Origin: Valencia hispanica
Lineage: Eukaryota > Chordata > Actinopteri > Cyprinodontiformes > Valenciidae
Assembly: GCA_963556495.2 (NCBI GenBank)
Contig: OY747705.1
Span: forward strand, 23,425,501 to 23,489,500
Length of the DNA: 64,000 nucleotides
Reading direction: 5' to 3'
Shown here: positions 11,924 to 23,200 of the stretch, piece by piece
Numbering within the stretch: position 1 is the stretch's first letter
How the letters are laid out: every line of letters begins with the position of its first letter
Program-made: the position numbers and the translations under genes
The notes under the pieces: generated by a model
Told to the model about the DNA's origin: nothing
The model's database searches: none
Seen by the model: the letters and a program-made list of their open reading frames with translations, nothing else

Positions 11924-12607
11924 GTTAGGGGTAGAACTCTCGCCTGCTAACCTCTCCTCCCTCAAACATATCTACATGATTCAAAAGGAGCGTAATTAGC
12001 AGCCACTTTCTGCTGTTGAAATGCATTCTATGAAATAATTTTCAGCAATTGAGAGCTCTGCTACAGAATTTTAGGTTTTGGTTAGAAGAGTGTCTTGCAG
12101 AAAATATACCACTAGACATTTAGGAAGACCAATCAAGCAAGATTCGGTGTCCATCATAAATAAGACAGGAACAATGATTGATATATTGAAAATAGCAAAA
12201 ACATTTCCAGTCTTTCAATGTGTGCAAATTCATCCAGAGTTTTAAAAAAAAGGCAAAACAGTCCAATAACTACATTTAGGGTTTCACAGGCCTTAATAAA
12301 CCCGCAAATTAAAAAAAATAAGGTGGATATTTTATGACAGTTCAGTTTGAAGACGCCAAAACCTGAAAAGACAAGGTCCAAGCTGAGAGAGAGCCATTTT
12401 GGTTTTTTAGGGGAAACTCTTTTCCAAGGAACATGGCAGCACAGAAATGATCTGCATAGCTGCTGCAGTAAAAAAAAATTCAACAACCAATGATTCAGTA
12501 AGAATGTATTTATGACAGAAGAGCCCAATTTGAATATTTTTAGCCTACCTATAGTGCAGTAATTGTTGGGTGTTGCAGTTTTCTTTTTTCTTTTGGTCTT
12601 TTACTTT

Positions 12608-12609
12608 AA

Positions 12610-12665
<56 letters not shown>

Positions 12666-12666
12666 G
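12608..12666 (+). repeat. (ATT)n microsatellite
   Basis: About 19 uninterrupted ATT units. Confidence 0.9.
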
Positions 12667-12955
12667 CGTAAGCATTATTAGCAATTGTTCAAAAAACATT
12701 TAGTCTGGTAGAAGTGATAAGTAGTCAAGCAAAAAAAAGGCAATTTGGTTAAAGGCTATTGTATTGACTAACTGATCGTCAAATCTGATCAAATTTATTA
12801 ATGGTGACAAAACAAAAACACAGTATAGCAGTGTGTGCAACTTTTGCCATTTTAAAGAACAAAATAAAAAGTAAGTAACCATAAATAATGCTTTTATTAC
12901 AAATTCAGTCAGAAGAAACACAGATTTTTAAATTAAATATCTTCTATTCTATTAA

Positions 12956-13400
12956 ATATCAGAATCAGAATCCGAAAGGTTTTATTGCCATATATGTGAA
13001 CAGGTTCACAACATTAGGAAAGTGCTGCAGTACTTTGTGCAAACATAAACTAAACACTTCTAGGCATACAATAAGTAAAAATAGAATGGGGTACACAGAT
13101 TAATATATACAGTACATGAGTGCAGGTTATGATCAGTGCAAAATCAGACAAGTGCAAAAACACAACACAGGGTGATGCGACTGAAACAGAGCAGGTGGTA
13201 GGAATCGTCTTTGGGTTATTGTTCATGAGTCCAACAGTAGAGGGGAAAAACTGTTCTTGTGTCGAGCAATCTTTTGAAACCAATACTCACTGTGGGCAAT
13301 ATACATACAGAGAACAGCGTAAAGTTCTGCCATTGACTTTATATACTCTAAATTGCCCAGCAAGCTCAGCAGATAGAAAATGTCATTAGAGCAATGAAGA
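12956..13400 (-). mobile_element. LINE 3'-end fragment (same family as 60.2-61.6 kb element)
   Basis: The plus-strand start, TTTTATTGCCATATATGTGA followed by ACAGGTTCACAACATTAGGA, is the reverse complement of the 3' end of the LINE at 61500-61570 (gttgtgaacctgttcacaca). This copy therefore points to the minus strand and begins at its 3' terminus. Confidence 0.6.
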
Positions 13401-14280
13401 TTGTTTTCAAACAAGAAGTCTTGCTTCGACATAAACTGTGTTTGTTTGCTTCTGGAGCATTTTGGATAAAACATTGTGGTTTATTCTTCAGTGAAGTAGA
13501 ATGAAAAAGTGACAGCAGTAAACATCCTAGAAGTAAATTCTAGTCAAAATGCTTCTCAAATAAATATAACTGAGTAAATGTAATTAGGTACTGTCCACCA
13601 CCAGTTTTTTTGTGATTTGGTATGATGTTCTGTTTTTATTTTATAACATTATTTTACTCTTGATTTATGTTCAGATGGATTTTGCTTAGTTTCTGTGTTT
13701 CGATTACAGGTTAAGTTTGCTTCTAACTTTGCCTTGTGAATCTCCCTATTTGTTTGCTTTGGTTACTCCTGCTGTTATCTTAACTGGACTTTGTTAGCCC
13801 TCACCTGTTCTTCATTTTTCATTATTTATTTTAGTAGTGTTTATTTTGCTTATTTTAGCTTTAGAGGTTTAAATTATTTGCTTGTTGTGATTTTAAGCAC
13901 TACTGTACTCCTCCCAAAAGACATTAAAAGTCTATTTGATTTATTTCTAACTGTATATCATGCTTTACTGCGTCAATATAATTGCAATAAACATTGAATT
14001 CTAAATATATGATGTAAAGGCTTCTAAAGCCAAAATAATATAATTCAGTTCAAGAAATTCAATGTTTCTGAGCCTGTCTGGTAAGAGGGTGAGATCAACA
14101 GTATAAAGCAGTCCTATGGTCTATTAATAATAGTACTGAAATGTATTTTCTGATCCATGTTGTGTCTTAGGCAGTTTAAAATTTTAGAGGTGTAGTTTCT
14201 GTGCCGTGATTGGATTTGAAACCAGAAAGAAACTTTTCTCCAATGCTGATAACATTAACAACAACGTTAACAACCAGAGT

Positions 14281-14960
14281 CTTAAAAACAGAAGAGAAAA
14301 TTGTATTTAAAATCGTTAAAAAATACTTTAATTATCCCAAAGATTCTTTGTAGTATACTTCTAGTATATTGTTGTATTTTTCCATTTGAATTGAATTGAA
14401 ATGTTGTTGAGTCTCCAGTCCAGTCTGTTGTCCAAGTGAACTCTGAGGTATTTATGTTCCTCAACCACCTGCATTTCCTGTCCCATGATGGAAACAGTGC
14501 TTGGCCTATTCTTTTTTCTCCTGAAATACACAATCATCTCTTGTTTTGTTCACATTCAAGATGAGATGGTTGTTCCCGGACTATGCAACAAAGTCCAGCT
14601 CTCTGTACTCAGTATCTTGTACATCTCTGATACACCTGATAACTACAGAGTCTTTAGTATCTCTGCAGTCTGACTTGTACAACGTGAAAATAAATTGTGA
14701 GAGTAGAGTCCCCTGTGGTGCTCCTGTGCTGCTGACCACCTGTTTAGAGACACATTCTTTCAATCTCACCAACTGTGGTCTGTTTCTCAGCTAGTCATGG
14801 ATTCAGGCGATTGTAGAGGCCTCCTGTGTCTTCTGGAGTTTCTGACAAAGCAAATCAGGCTGAATTGTGTTAAATGCACTGGAGAAGTCAAAGAACATGA
14901 TTCTCACAGTGCTGCCTGCTTTGTCGAGGGAAATGCAGATCTGAAAAAATAATTTACGAT
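14281..14960 (-). mobile_element. Jockey/CR1-like LINE reverse transcriptase fragment, decayed
   Basis: On the minus strand the frame near 14900 encodes [11 protein letters not shown], and the frame at 14581-14772 encodes SSTGAPQGTLLSQFIFTLY. These are the reverse transcriptase palm A/B blocks of non-LTR retrotransposons. Downstream, 14281-14533 holds further C-terminal sequence (TWTTDWTGDSTT). Stops and frameshifts show that it is dead. Confidence 0.65.
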
Positions 14961-15734
14961 AATAAGAATCTTATTGTGAAAAGAATTGAATGAGTATAGG
15001 AATACATTCTCTCTTTTAGTTTAGCTCATTCTTTGCAGTCCTCATTTTTTTAACTTTAACTTTCCATGCAGAGGCCATGAGCCTAACCCAGCAGGCTGGC
15101 TGTTTTAAAACAACCAATGGATGAACACATTGATTTTCCTCAGCTCTGAATTAGCAAAATTACCCAAAATGGTGTGTTTTAGACCCAGCAGTTTTTCAAT
15201 TGCACATGTTACCATGGTTACTGACCCTGGTCTGTGAAGCAGCTTCAAGACTGATTTTATTGAAATTCCTAAACTGATTCAGAATGAGTCAATGATTCTG
15301 CTTCACCCTCTCAATAAGAGTGGGATATTTTTAGTATGTCCTCATATTTATTACCTTGGATATGAAAGAATGAACTTACCTTTTGTCATAATTGTATTTA
15401 TCTACACCGTAATGTAAGCATGTGTGAAAAAAACATAATTTGACCCTTTTGTCAAGATAAGTCTTGAGACCATCTTTGTTCATCTGTCTTATGAATTACT
15501 TTCAAATAAACTCATTTTCCCCTAATAGAAATACTTAGGAATCCCAACAGCACATTTATAAAGTAACACAAATTAAGCATAGATATGGGCTTCTTACTGG
15601 AAGTTGACTGAAGCACCCTTAGCCTACATAGTGGTACATGAGCCAAAAATATTTAACAACTTCCTATAAACTTAGCTGTCCAGTCACAAAAATACATTTT
15701 ATATTTCTAAGAATAAAATGGAAAACAAGGCCTT

Positions 15735-16315
15735 TTGTTTAGTACAGAATCATATTCCGGAATTGCGCCGCTCAAGGTGGCAGCATGTTGGAGTAGCTGT
15801 GTTACTTTGGTTCATTTTTTTTTTCTTTTTTCTTTTTTTTTCTTTTTTAAAACTTTAATTCTTCCATTTCTGGTAGAAACATTGTTTTTGTGGACAACTG
15901 CTCTCTCTGGTTTTGAATGCTGTGCAGCTGGAAGGATTTTTGCTGATACTTTTTATTTTTGGACATTTGTTATGATGCATAACCATGGCAACAAGGTGGT
16001 TTACAACTGGCAGCAGCTGATTAACATCACAAAAGCTCAAATAATACCTCAACTACAGCCACAAAACCCTGATGAGTTGAAAAGAAGACGCCATAGACCC
16101 AGAGTATCCTCTACATCAGACAACTACAGAGCGTCTTCAGTCAGAGGCTTCTTCAGATCTGCAGAGCGCTACAAGAGATCATCCCTACCCACAGCCATCA
16201 GCATCTACAACAAATCTTTGAAGGAACTTGCTTAATGAATTACAACAACATTTAATTTCCCTTTGGGATTAATAAAGTAATTTTGAATTTGAATTTGAAT
16301 TTGAATTTGAATGCA
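15735..16315 (+). mobile_element. LINE-like 3' fragment with (TTGAAT)n tail
   Basis: An open frame of 166 codons ends with a basic stretch (RRRHRPRVSSTSDNYRASSV...) at 16235. It is followed by TTTCCCTTTGGGATTAATAA and a TTGAAT-repeat tail, a standard teleost LINE 3' end. The frame is therefore taken as retroelement-derived, not as a host gene. Confidence 0.55.
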
Positions 16316-17249
16316 CATGCCATTCATGAACTAACGCCATATGTTACACTGGATATCATAACCCCAAGCACATATTCTAAATTAAATTTATTTTATTTTT
16401 TTAAATAAGACAATACATATAAATGAATGTTATATGTAAATATATGAGATAAATACAATCTACATCCGTGCTAAAACTTTAAACCTGATTTAAAAAAAAC
16501 AACTGTTGTTTTTAAAGCACACCGTACTTCATTGTAGCTTTAAGCTAATGTATTTCCAGTACTTCAGTGTATGTGCAAAGCTTGAATTTAACATAAAGAC
16601 ATATTGAATAACAGTAGCAGTTTTTTTTTGGTGCACAATGGGAGATTTTGAAAGAAGAGACACAACTACTTGCTTCATAGTGCAGCTATGTGCCAAAATA
16701 TATTAGGTCTTCATGGAACACAGTAAGTGTTATTATTATTTTATTTTAAATAATACATTTTTAGAAAGGTGGTTAAAATGGCCTTTCTATTTAATAATAA
16801 ATGGAGATTAAAGTTGCAAAGTTTGAACTGTTGACATGTTAATCTAATGTTTTCTAAATGGTTGCAATAGATCTACCTTCTTGATGACATGCCTTATTCT
16901 GTAATGTTTTTATATGTGTTTATGTGAAACAGGATGGTGGTTGTAGTTGGCTGTATACAGTATATGAATGGTAAGATGCCTCATTCTAACAAAAACATAC
17001 CTAACAGGTATATATTTATTAAATGTAGAAAATAGTACTATGACAATATGTGTTTACTTTTGAGCTGTTTTGCTAAGTTATTACAGGCTTGACGAGATTC
17101 CCTGTGATGTCACAATTAGGAAAATTCTGCAGTCTATGAATCACTAAACAGATTTGCATACTCACTTTTGCTATTGTCCGAGAGAGAAGTACTTGCTTAT
17201 ATTTAGCATAGTTTATTTGTTATTTTGCTCAATAACACGGAGAGTGAAG

Positions 17250-20200
17250 ATGTTTTGCATCCCTTTTAAACAACGAAGGGTATGTACCTGATTACCAGTG
17301 TAATCTGTGGATTTGATTTAACGTACTGTGATGATTTCCACTGAATTGGATCTTAATTTAGGTTTACTTGTTGCCTATTGTTGTGAACATTTAAGATTAT
17401 TATACTCATAACAGTGATTTTACAACATTTTAACAGAAAAAATGTCAAAGGGATGTATGTGCTGGAGACGAGAGAAGCTCTTGCCTTCTGAAGAGGTAAT
17501 GTTTCATGTTTTATTACAATCCTATATGTTCTCTGATAGGTTTTAGTTTTGTCTTTGAGTATTTTTCTGTTATTTTGGCTTCATAAATTGTATAATCAGA
17601 ATGTGGAATTCACTGTTCATGGATCTTAGGAGACCCAATATTCACCTATTTCTCCTTTTATTGCCAATATAAGCCTGCATACAGATGCGCCATCTCTCTC
17701 TCCCACCACAATCCCAGCTACCAGTGAGACTCCTAAGAAGGTTAAGAAAACCTCCTGGTGGCATCTGTGGCCTGTTTATAAGAAGGTATGTTTACCAGAG
17801 TTTACCTAAATCACTAAGCAGCAAACAAAAGTCGTTGTAATTTGTGAGTTCATGTGTGTTTTCAGAAGAAGAACAAGACCAGTCTGAAACAAGATGTGGT
17901 CGAGGTCACAATCCCATCACCCTCAGTCACAGAAAAAAGGTAAAACAAAACTTCAGTCAGCTCCAGTTTTAAATCATTATTTTTTAAATAATTTGCACTT
18001 AAATTGGTGTTTCAGTGGGTATGCTAAATCAGATGTTTCCGTTTGTCACCAGCTGTAGCACAAGCATAACGTCACATGATGGAGAAGTTGGTGTCCTTGT
18101 CAGGGCTTCACCTCCTTCTAACAATCTTGTATTTGCTCACAATGAGCTGAAGCTGCAAAGTGACCACAGAGATGAGACTGCAGACTCAGTCCAATCACTC
18201 CCCACTACAGAAGAAGCGTATGAGTTTCTTTACGTTATTTTTTCTGATGCCAACTCTAGATTTAGCGGATATATAGAAAACCTCAAAAAACGCTTATTTG
18301 ATGTTTAGTTTTTTTCAATTATCGTTCCTAAATTGTTTAAGTCTTTTCTTCTCTAGTGTAAAATGCATTGAAGTACTGGAGGATATTGAAGATGGAGATT
18401 TGGGTGGTTCTCCTACATCTTACACAGATGAACATCAAACTAACCAAGACAGCAAAGCAGAGAAAACAATTCTTCCTTCTGCCACAGAACAGATGTAAGA
18501 TCTTCTTTTGTTGTATATGATATTTAAATTGTCCAGGAATTTTGTTTATTTTAATGATAATAAAACAGAGATTGTGGTTTTTAGTCCCAGTGCTGCCATA
18601 GAGCACTGTCCTTTTGACCGTGGCCCTCTAGCTCGATACCAAAAGACCACTGTGACTAACCTAGGTGTGAAAATGGATAGTGATTTTAATTTTGACAGGC
18701 AGATCACTGCTGTGGTAAAGTCTATTTTTTTTCAGCTGAGACAACTTGCTAAGGTCAAACGTATTTTGTCAAACCAAGACTTTGAAATCTTGATCAATGC
18801 CTTCATCACCACACGCCTCGATAATTGTAATTCTGTATACTTTGGTGTTGCACAGTCTGGCCTTTCTCATCTATAACTAGTATAAAACACAGCTGCACGT
18901 CTTTCGGCTGGTATAAGAAAGAGAGAGTACATAACTCATGTTTTAGCATCACTGCACTGGCTGCCTGTTCATTTTAGAATTCATCCATCCATTTTCTGTA
19001 CCCGTCCATCCTAATGCAGGATTGCGGGGGGGCTGGTGCCTATATCCAGCGGTCAAGGGGCGAGAGGCAGGGTACACCCTTCACAGGTCGCCAGTCCATC
19101 GCAGATTTTAGAATTTAATATAAATTAATTTTATTTGTGTTCAAATCCTTGAACGGTCTTGCACCTTGCTTCTTGTCCGAGCTTTTGCATGTGCACTCTC
19201 CCACACGGTCCCTCAGGTCAGCAGACCAGCTGCTCCTGAATGTACCGCAGGGAAAGCGAAAACTCAGGGGGGACAGAGCTTTCCTTGTTGCAGCCCCAAA
19301 ATTGTGGAATTTGCTGCCACTGCAGATCAGGCAGGCTTCTTCACTGTCCATTTTTAAATATCTTCTTAAAACCCATTTATTTCGCTTGGCCTTTGACTCA
19401 GCATGAGAGGTATATGATTTTATTGTTCTATTGTTTCAAGTAATTTTTTTATTGTTTTATTGTTTTATTTGACTTTTAATTATTAGTATATTTGTTTTAT
19501 TGTTGCATTACTGCTTGTTATAATTTGTGAGTCTTTATATTGCTGTATTTATTGTACAGCACTTTGGTCAGCTTCAGCTGTTTTAAGTGCTTTATAAATA
19601 AAGTTGGCTTGGCTTGGCTTAAATTGTAGATGTCTTTCATGAGTCAGATGGAAAGTCAAGTTGATCTGCTTTGGTTTTATTCTTCTGTTGTTTCATTACC
19701 AGCATTGACAACCAAAAGGACTCCAAGGAAGGAGAGGCTGATGTCCCAGACAACATCCGACCTGCTCCTAAAAGTCCAGATAAAGTCGTGTTTGCAAACA
19801 CAACTCTGCTATCTTTTAATGAGAAAGAATGCTATAAAACCAGGTATTAAAAAAAATCCAGGTCCTGGCTTGTTTTGGATACAGGCAAGGGGTCCTTAAG
19901 GAAAAAAGGTTGGGAACCACTTCGTTATGTTATGGGTACCTTAAGCCCTGAGGTGGCTGGACTGTATAGTCACCCCCCCTGAACTTAGCATACCAGCAAT
20001 TATCAGCAGCAGGAAACATAAACCGTTAACCACACGCTCTCATATTAAACAAAATCTCAAATTGATAACCTGTCCGAAGGTTCAGCTGCCCATCATCACA
20101 ATACTTAAGTTAGCTTTATTAAACAATAGATCTCTATCCGGGAAGTCTTTTCTTATCAAGGACTTCATCACTGAGCATAATTTACACGCCCTTTTTTTAT

Positions 20201-23200
20201 CAGAAACTTGGCTAGATGAAAATAACGAAACAACTGCATTAATAGAATCCAGTCCTCCAAATTACAATTTCTTAAGCGAGAGCAGAAAGCACAGACGAGG
20301 TGGAGGTGTAGCCACCATTTTTCACAACTCAATGAACTTTAAAAAGGTAACTCTGGGCACGTTTGATTCTTTTGAATACCTAGCCACCCAGATAAATGAG
20401 CCTAACAAAGCTTTATTTCTAAGTTTATATAAACCACCAAAACTTAACCCTAACTTCTTTAATGATTTCAATGACATTGATATCCTACCCACAGCTTTTC
20501 TAAAGAAAGTTCTTCCTGTTATTGGGTGTGATCTTGTTCAAATAGTGAACTCATCCCTCCTGTCAGGTGTCTTCCCTCAGGCTTTAAAAACAGCAGTTAT
20601 TAAACCACTGCTAAAGAAGAAAAATCTGGACAACACGTTAATGCAGAACTACAGGCCGATCTCTAATCTTCCATTCATCAGTATGATTATTGAAAAACCT
20701 GTTTTTCAACAGTTAAATAGCTTCCTAACAATGACAAACCGTTTTGATGTTTTTCAGTCTGGTTTCCGTGCTCACCACAGCACCGAGACTGCCCTTGTCA
20801 AAGTATTCAATGACATTCGCATAAATACAGATTGTGGTGGAACCAAAGTGCTGGTTCTGTTGGACCTCAGTGCAGCATTTGACACTGTTGATCATGATAT
20901 TTTATTGGAACGACTGGAGAGCTGGGTCGGACTCTCTGGTACACTACTTGGCTGGTTCGAGTCTTACCTAAAGAACAGGGACTTCTATGTTTCAATAGGA
21001 AACTTTTCATCAGAACGAACAGAAATCGCATGTGGGGTGCCGCAGGGCTCCATCCTGGGGCCCCTCTTATTTAATATCTACATGCTCCCACTAGGCAAGA
21101 TTATAGCAACCAGTAACATTAGCTACCATAACTAAGCGGATGATACTCAAATTAAATTGCCTTGCCTTGTCTTGTCTTGCCTTGCCTACAGTGAAATATC
21201 TCTTTTTTTATCACCAGTGTCATCAGTGCCCTTGACAACACTTCAGTACAATTTGGTGTCCAGGAGGAAACTCTACCTGATGGTGACATTCCTTCCCCAC
21301 TTGCCAGAGAGAAAGGTTCACACACTGTGAAAGAACACTGGGCAGAAAAAGTATTCCTAGCTTCTTCTGCCAGAAAACAGAGGTACAAACTTTTAAAGTG
21401 TCCGTGACATCTGAACTAGGCCTACCTTGTTTAACCTTTTACTTCAATATACTCAAAAAATGAATATAAAGACATTTACTTGTGTTGTAATTCCATTAAT
21501 ATTCTTTTTGACATATTTTAAAAATCCAAAGTCCAGATAGTGAAATTGGATGCAAAGGCGATTCATCCATACATCCTTCTCCAGCATCAAGAGAAACTGA
21601 GAATGACAAAAAGATCAAAATGACACTTTGGTTTATCCTGGTGCAATTGTTTTATGATAAGGTATGTTGAATAAAGCCGGATGTTCTTAATTGCATCAAT
21701 TGAAGAGCAAGTGCCAAAAACAGAAGCAACTACAGTGTGTTTAGTTTTTGCTGTATTGAACATTTTAATGTATTCTTCTCACCATAAAAGAGAGTTTTCC
21801 CAGTTGAGGGAGAAGAAGTGACACATATGGGGCCTTCCTCTGGATCAGCCACTGCCTCAGTTAGTGTGTTGAATGAAATTCAGCAGAATGCCTCACCTAG
21901 GTCTGACCTCTTTATCACCGGCTCCAATGGCCACAAAAACATGAAATTAAAGAGTGGCGCCCTTGCTGAGATGGATACGAAGATGTCTGGACAGACTTCC
22001 TCATTAGATCACATTAGAAGTCTACAGGCAGAATTCAGCAGTCCAGGACTTACTGGAAACGTATATAAACGGTTTGCAAAGCCCTTTTTAAGGAACAAAG
22101 AAACCGTCTCAAATAAGGAGCTAGTCTGCCTTGGGTAGGCATAATCACAAGTATTATAAAATATTACTTAACCAGATTAAAGTTTATACAAAAGCTCTGC
22201 TTTAAAACTATGATTCTACATCTTGAAAGTGATACAAATGAACCCCATGGTCTCACTCTGTTTCTTTGTCTTGTTTTGTGTTTCAAGGTTACCCAACCTG
22301 GGGTTTACTTGCTACATCAACTCCACCCTACAGAGCCTCCTCACCCTGAGCTCCTTTGTTCAAGAGATCCACAACCAGATCCTGGTGTGGAGTTCTCACC
22401 CCAAATCCAAGCTCTTCAGGTGCTTTACATCACAGATTCTTACAGATCAGCAGTGTACAATATGTACAAAACTATGTTGATATATGTACATACATCTTTA
22501 ACAATATTCATACCCAATAAACTTTCTCACATTTTGTCATGTTACAATTACCACCTTCATTGTATTGTATTGGAGATTTTTGTGTTAGACCAACACATGT
22601 AGTGCATAATTGGGAGATGGAAAAATATACATAGTTTTCACATCCTTCGCTTTATTACCCCTATAAAATTCACTGCGACAAGCTGTCCTCAAAGGTAACT
22701 TATTCAGTAAATAGAGTCCACCTTTTTATAATGTACTCTCATTATAAATCCTGCTGTTCTTTGAAGGCCTCACAGGCTTGTTAACAGACATCACTGAACA
22801 AACATCAGCATGAAGATCACAAAACACAGCAGACAGGTCAGGGATGAAGTTATAGAGATGTTTTAAGCAGGGTTTGGCTATAAAACAATATCTCAAGTTT
22901 TGAATATCTTATGGAAACTGTTCAGTCTATGATCTGAAAATGGAAAGAGTATGACTGGTGAAGGAGAGCATTAATAGGCAGCAAGTGGGTAATCTCAGTT
23001 GTAGCTGTAGAGATCCATAGCTTAGGTGAGAGAATTTGTCGACAGGACAACTGCATATACTGCTTAAATCTGACCTTTACGTAAGAGTGGCAAGAAAAAA
23101 ACAATTGTGGACAGACAGCCTTAGGACAGCCCCAATAAAAGTTTTTAGAAGCCATGTAAAGAAGGCAACAAACATGAAAAAATATGCTATGATCAGAAAA

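Larger units (their letters stand above)
11924..17249. other. Intergenic region between CYP2 and USP genes
   Basis: No protein-coding gene is supported. Recognisable content is an (ATT)n microsatellite, three LINE fragments (listed separately) and AT-rich unique sequence. Open frames at about 12154-12528 and 13791-13997 lack any family resemblance or splice context. Confidence 0.6.

Noticed and set aside
12154..12528. Minus-strand frame of 124 codons
   Set aside because: Hydrophobic low-complexity text from AT-rich DNA, with no family resemblance and no neighbouring exons.
17250..17495. Straight splice of USP exon 1 to 17437
   Set aside because: It puts the following exon in a frame that meets a stop codon; only the start at 17442 or the acceptor before 17451 keeps the frame open.
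20062..21135. 357-codon plus-strand frame as a host gene
   Set aside because: It contains LINE endonuclease and reverse transcriptase blocks with an internal deletion.
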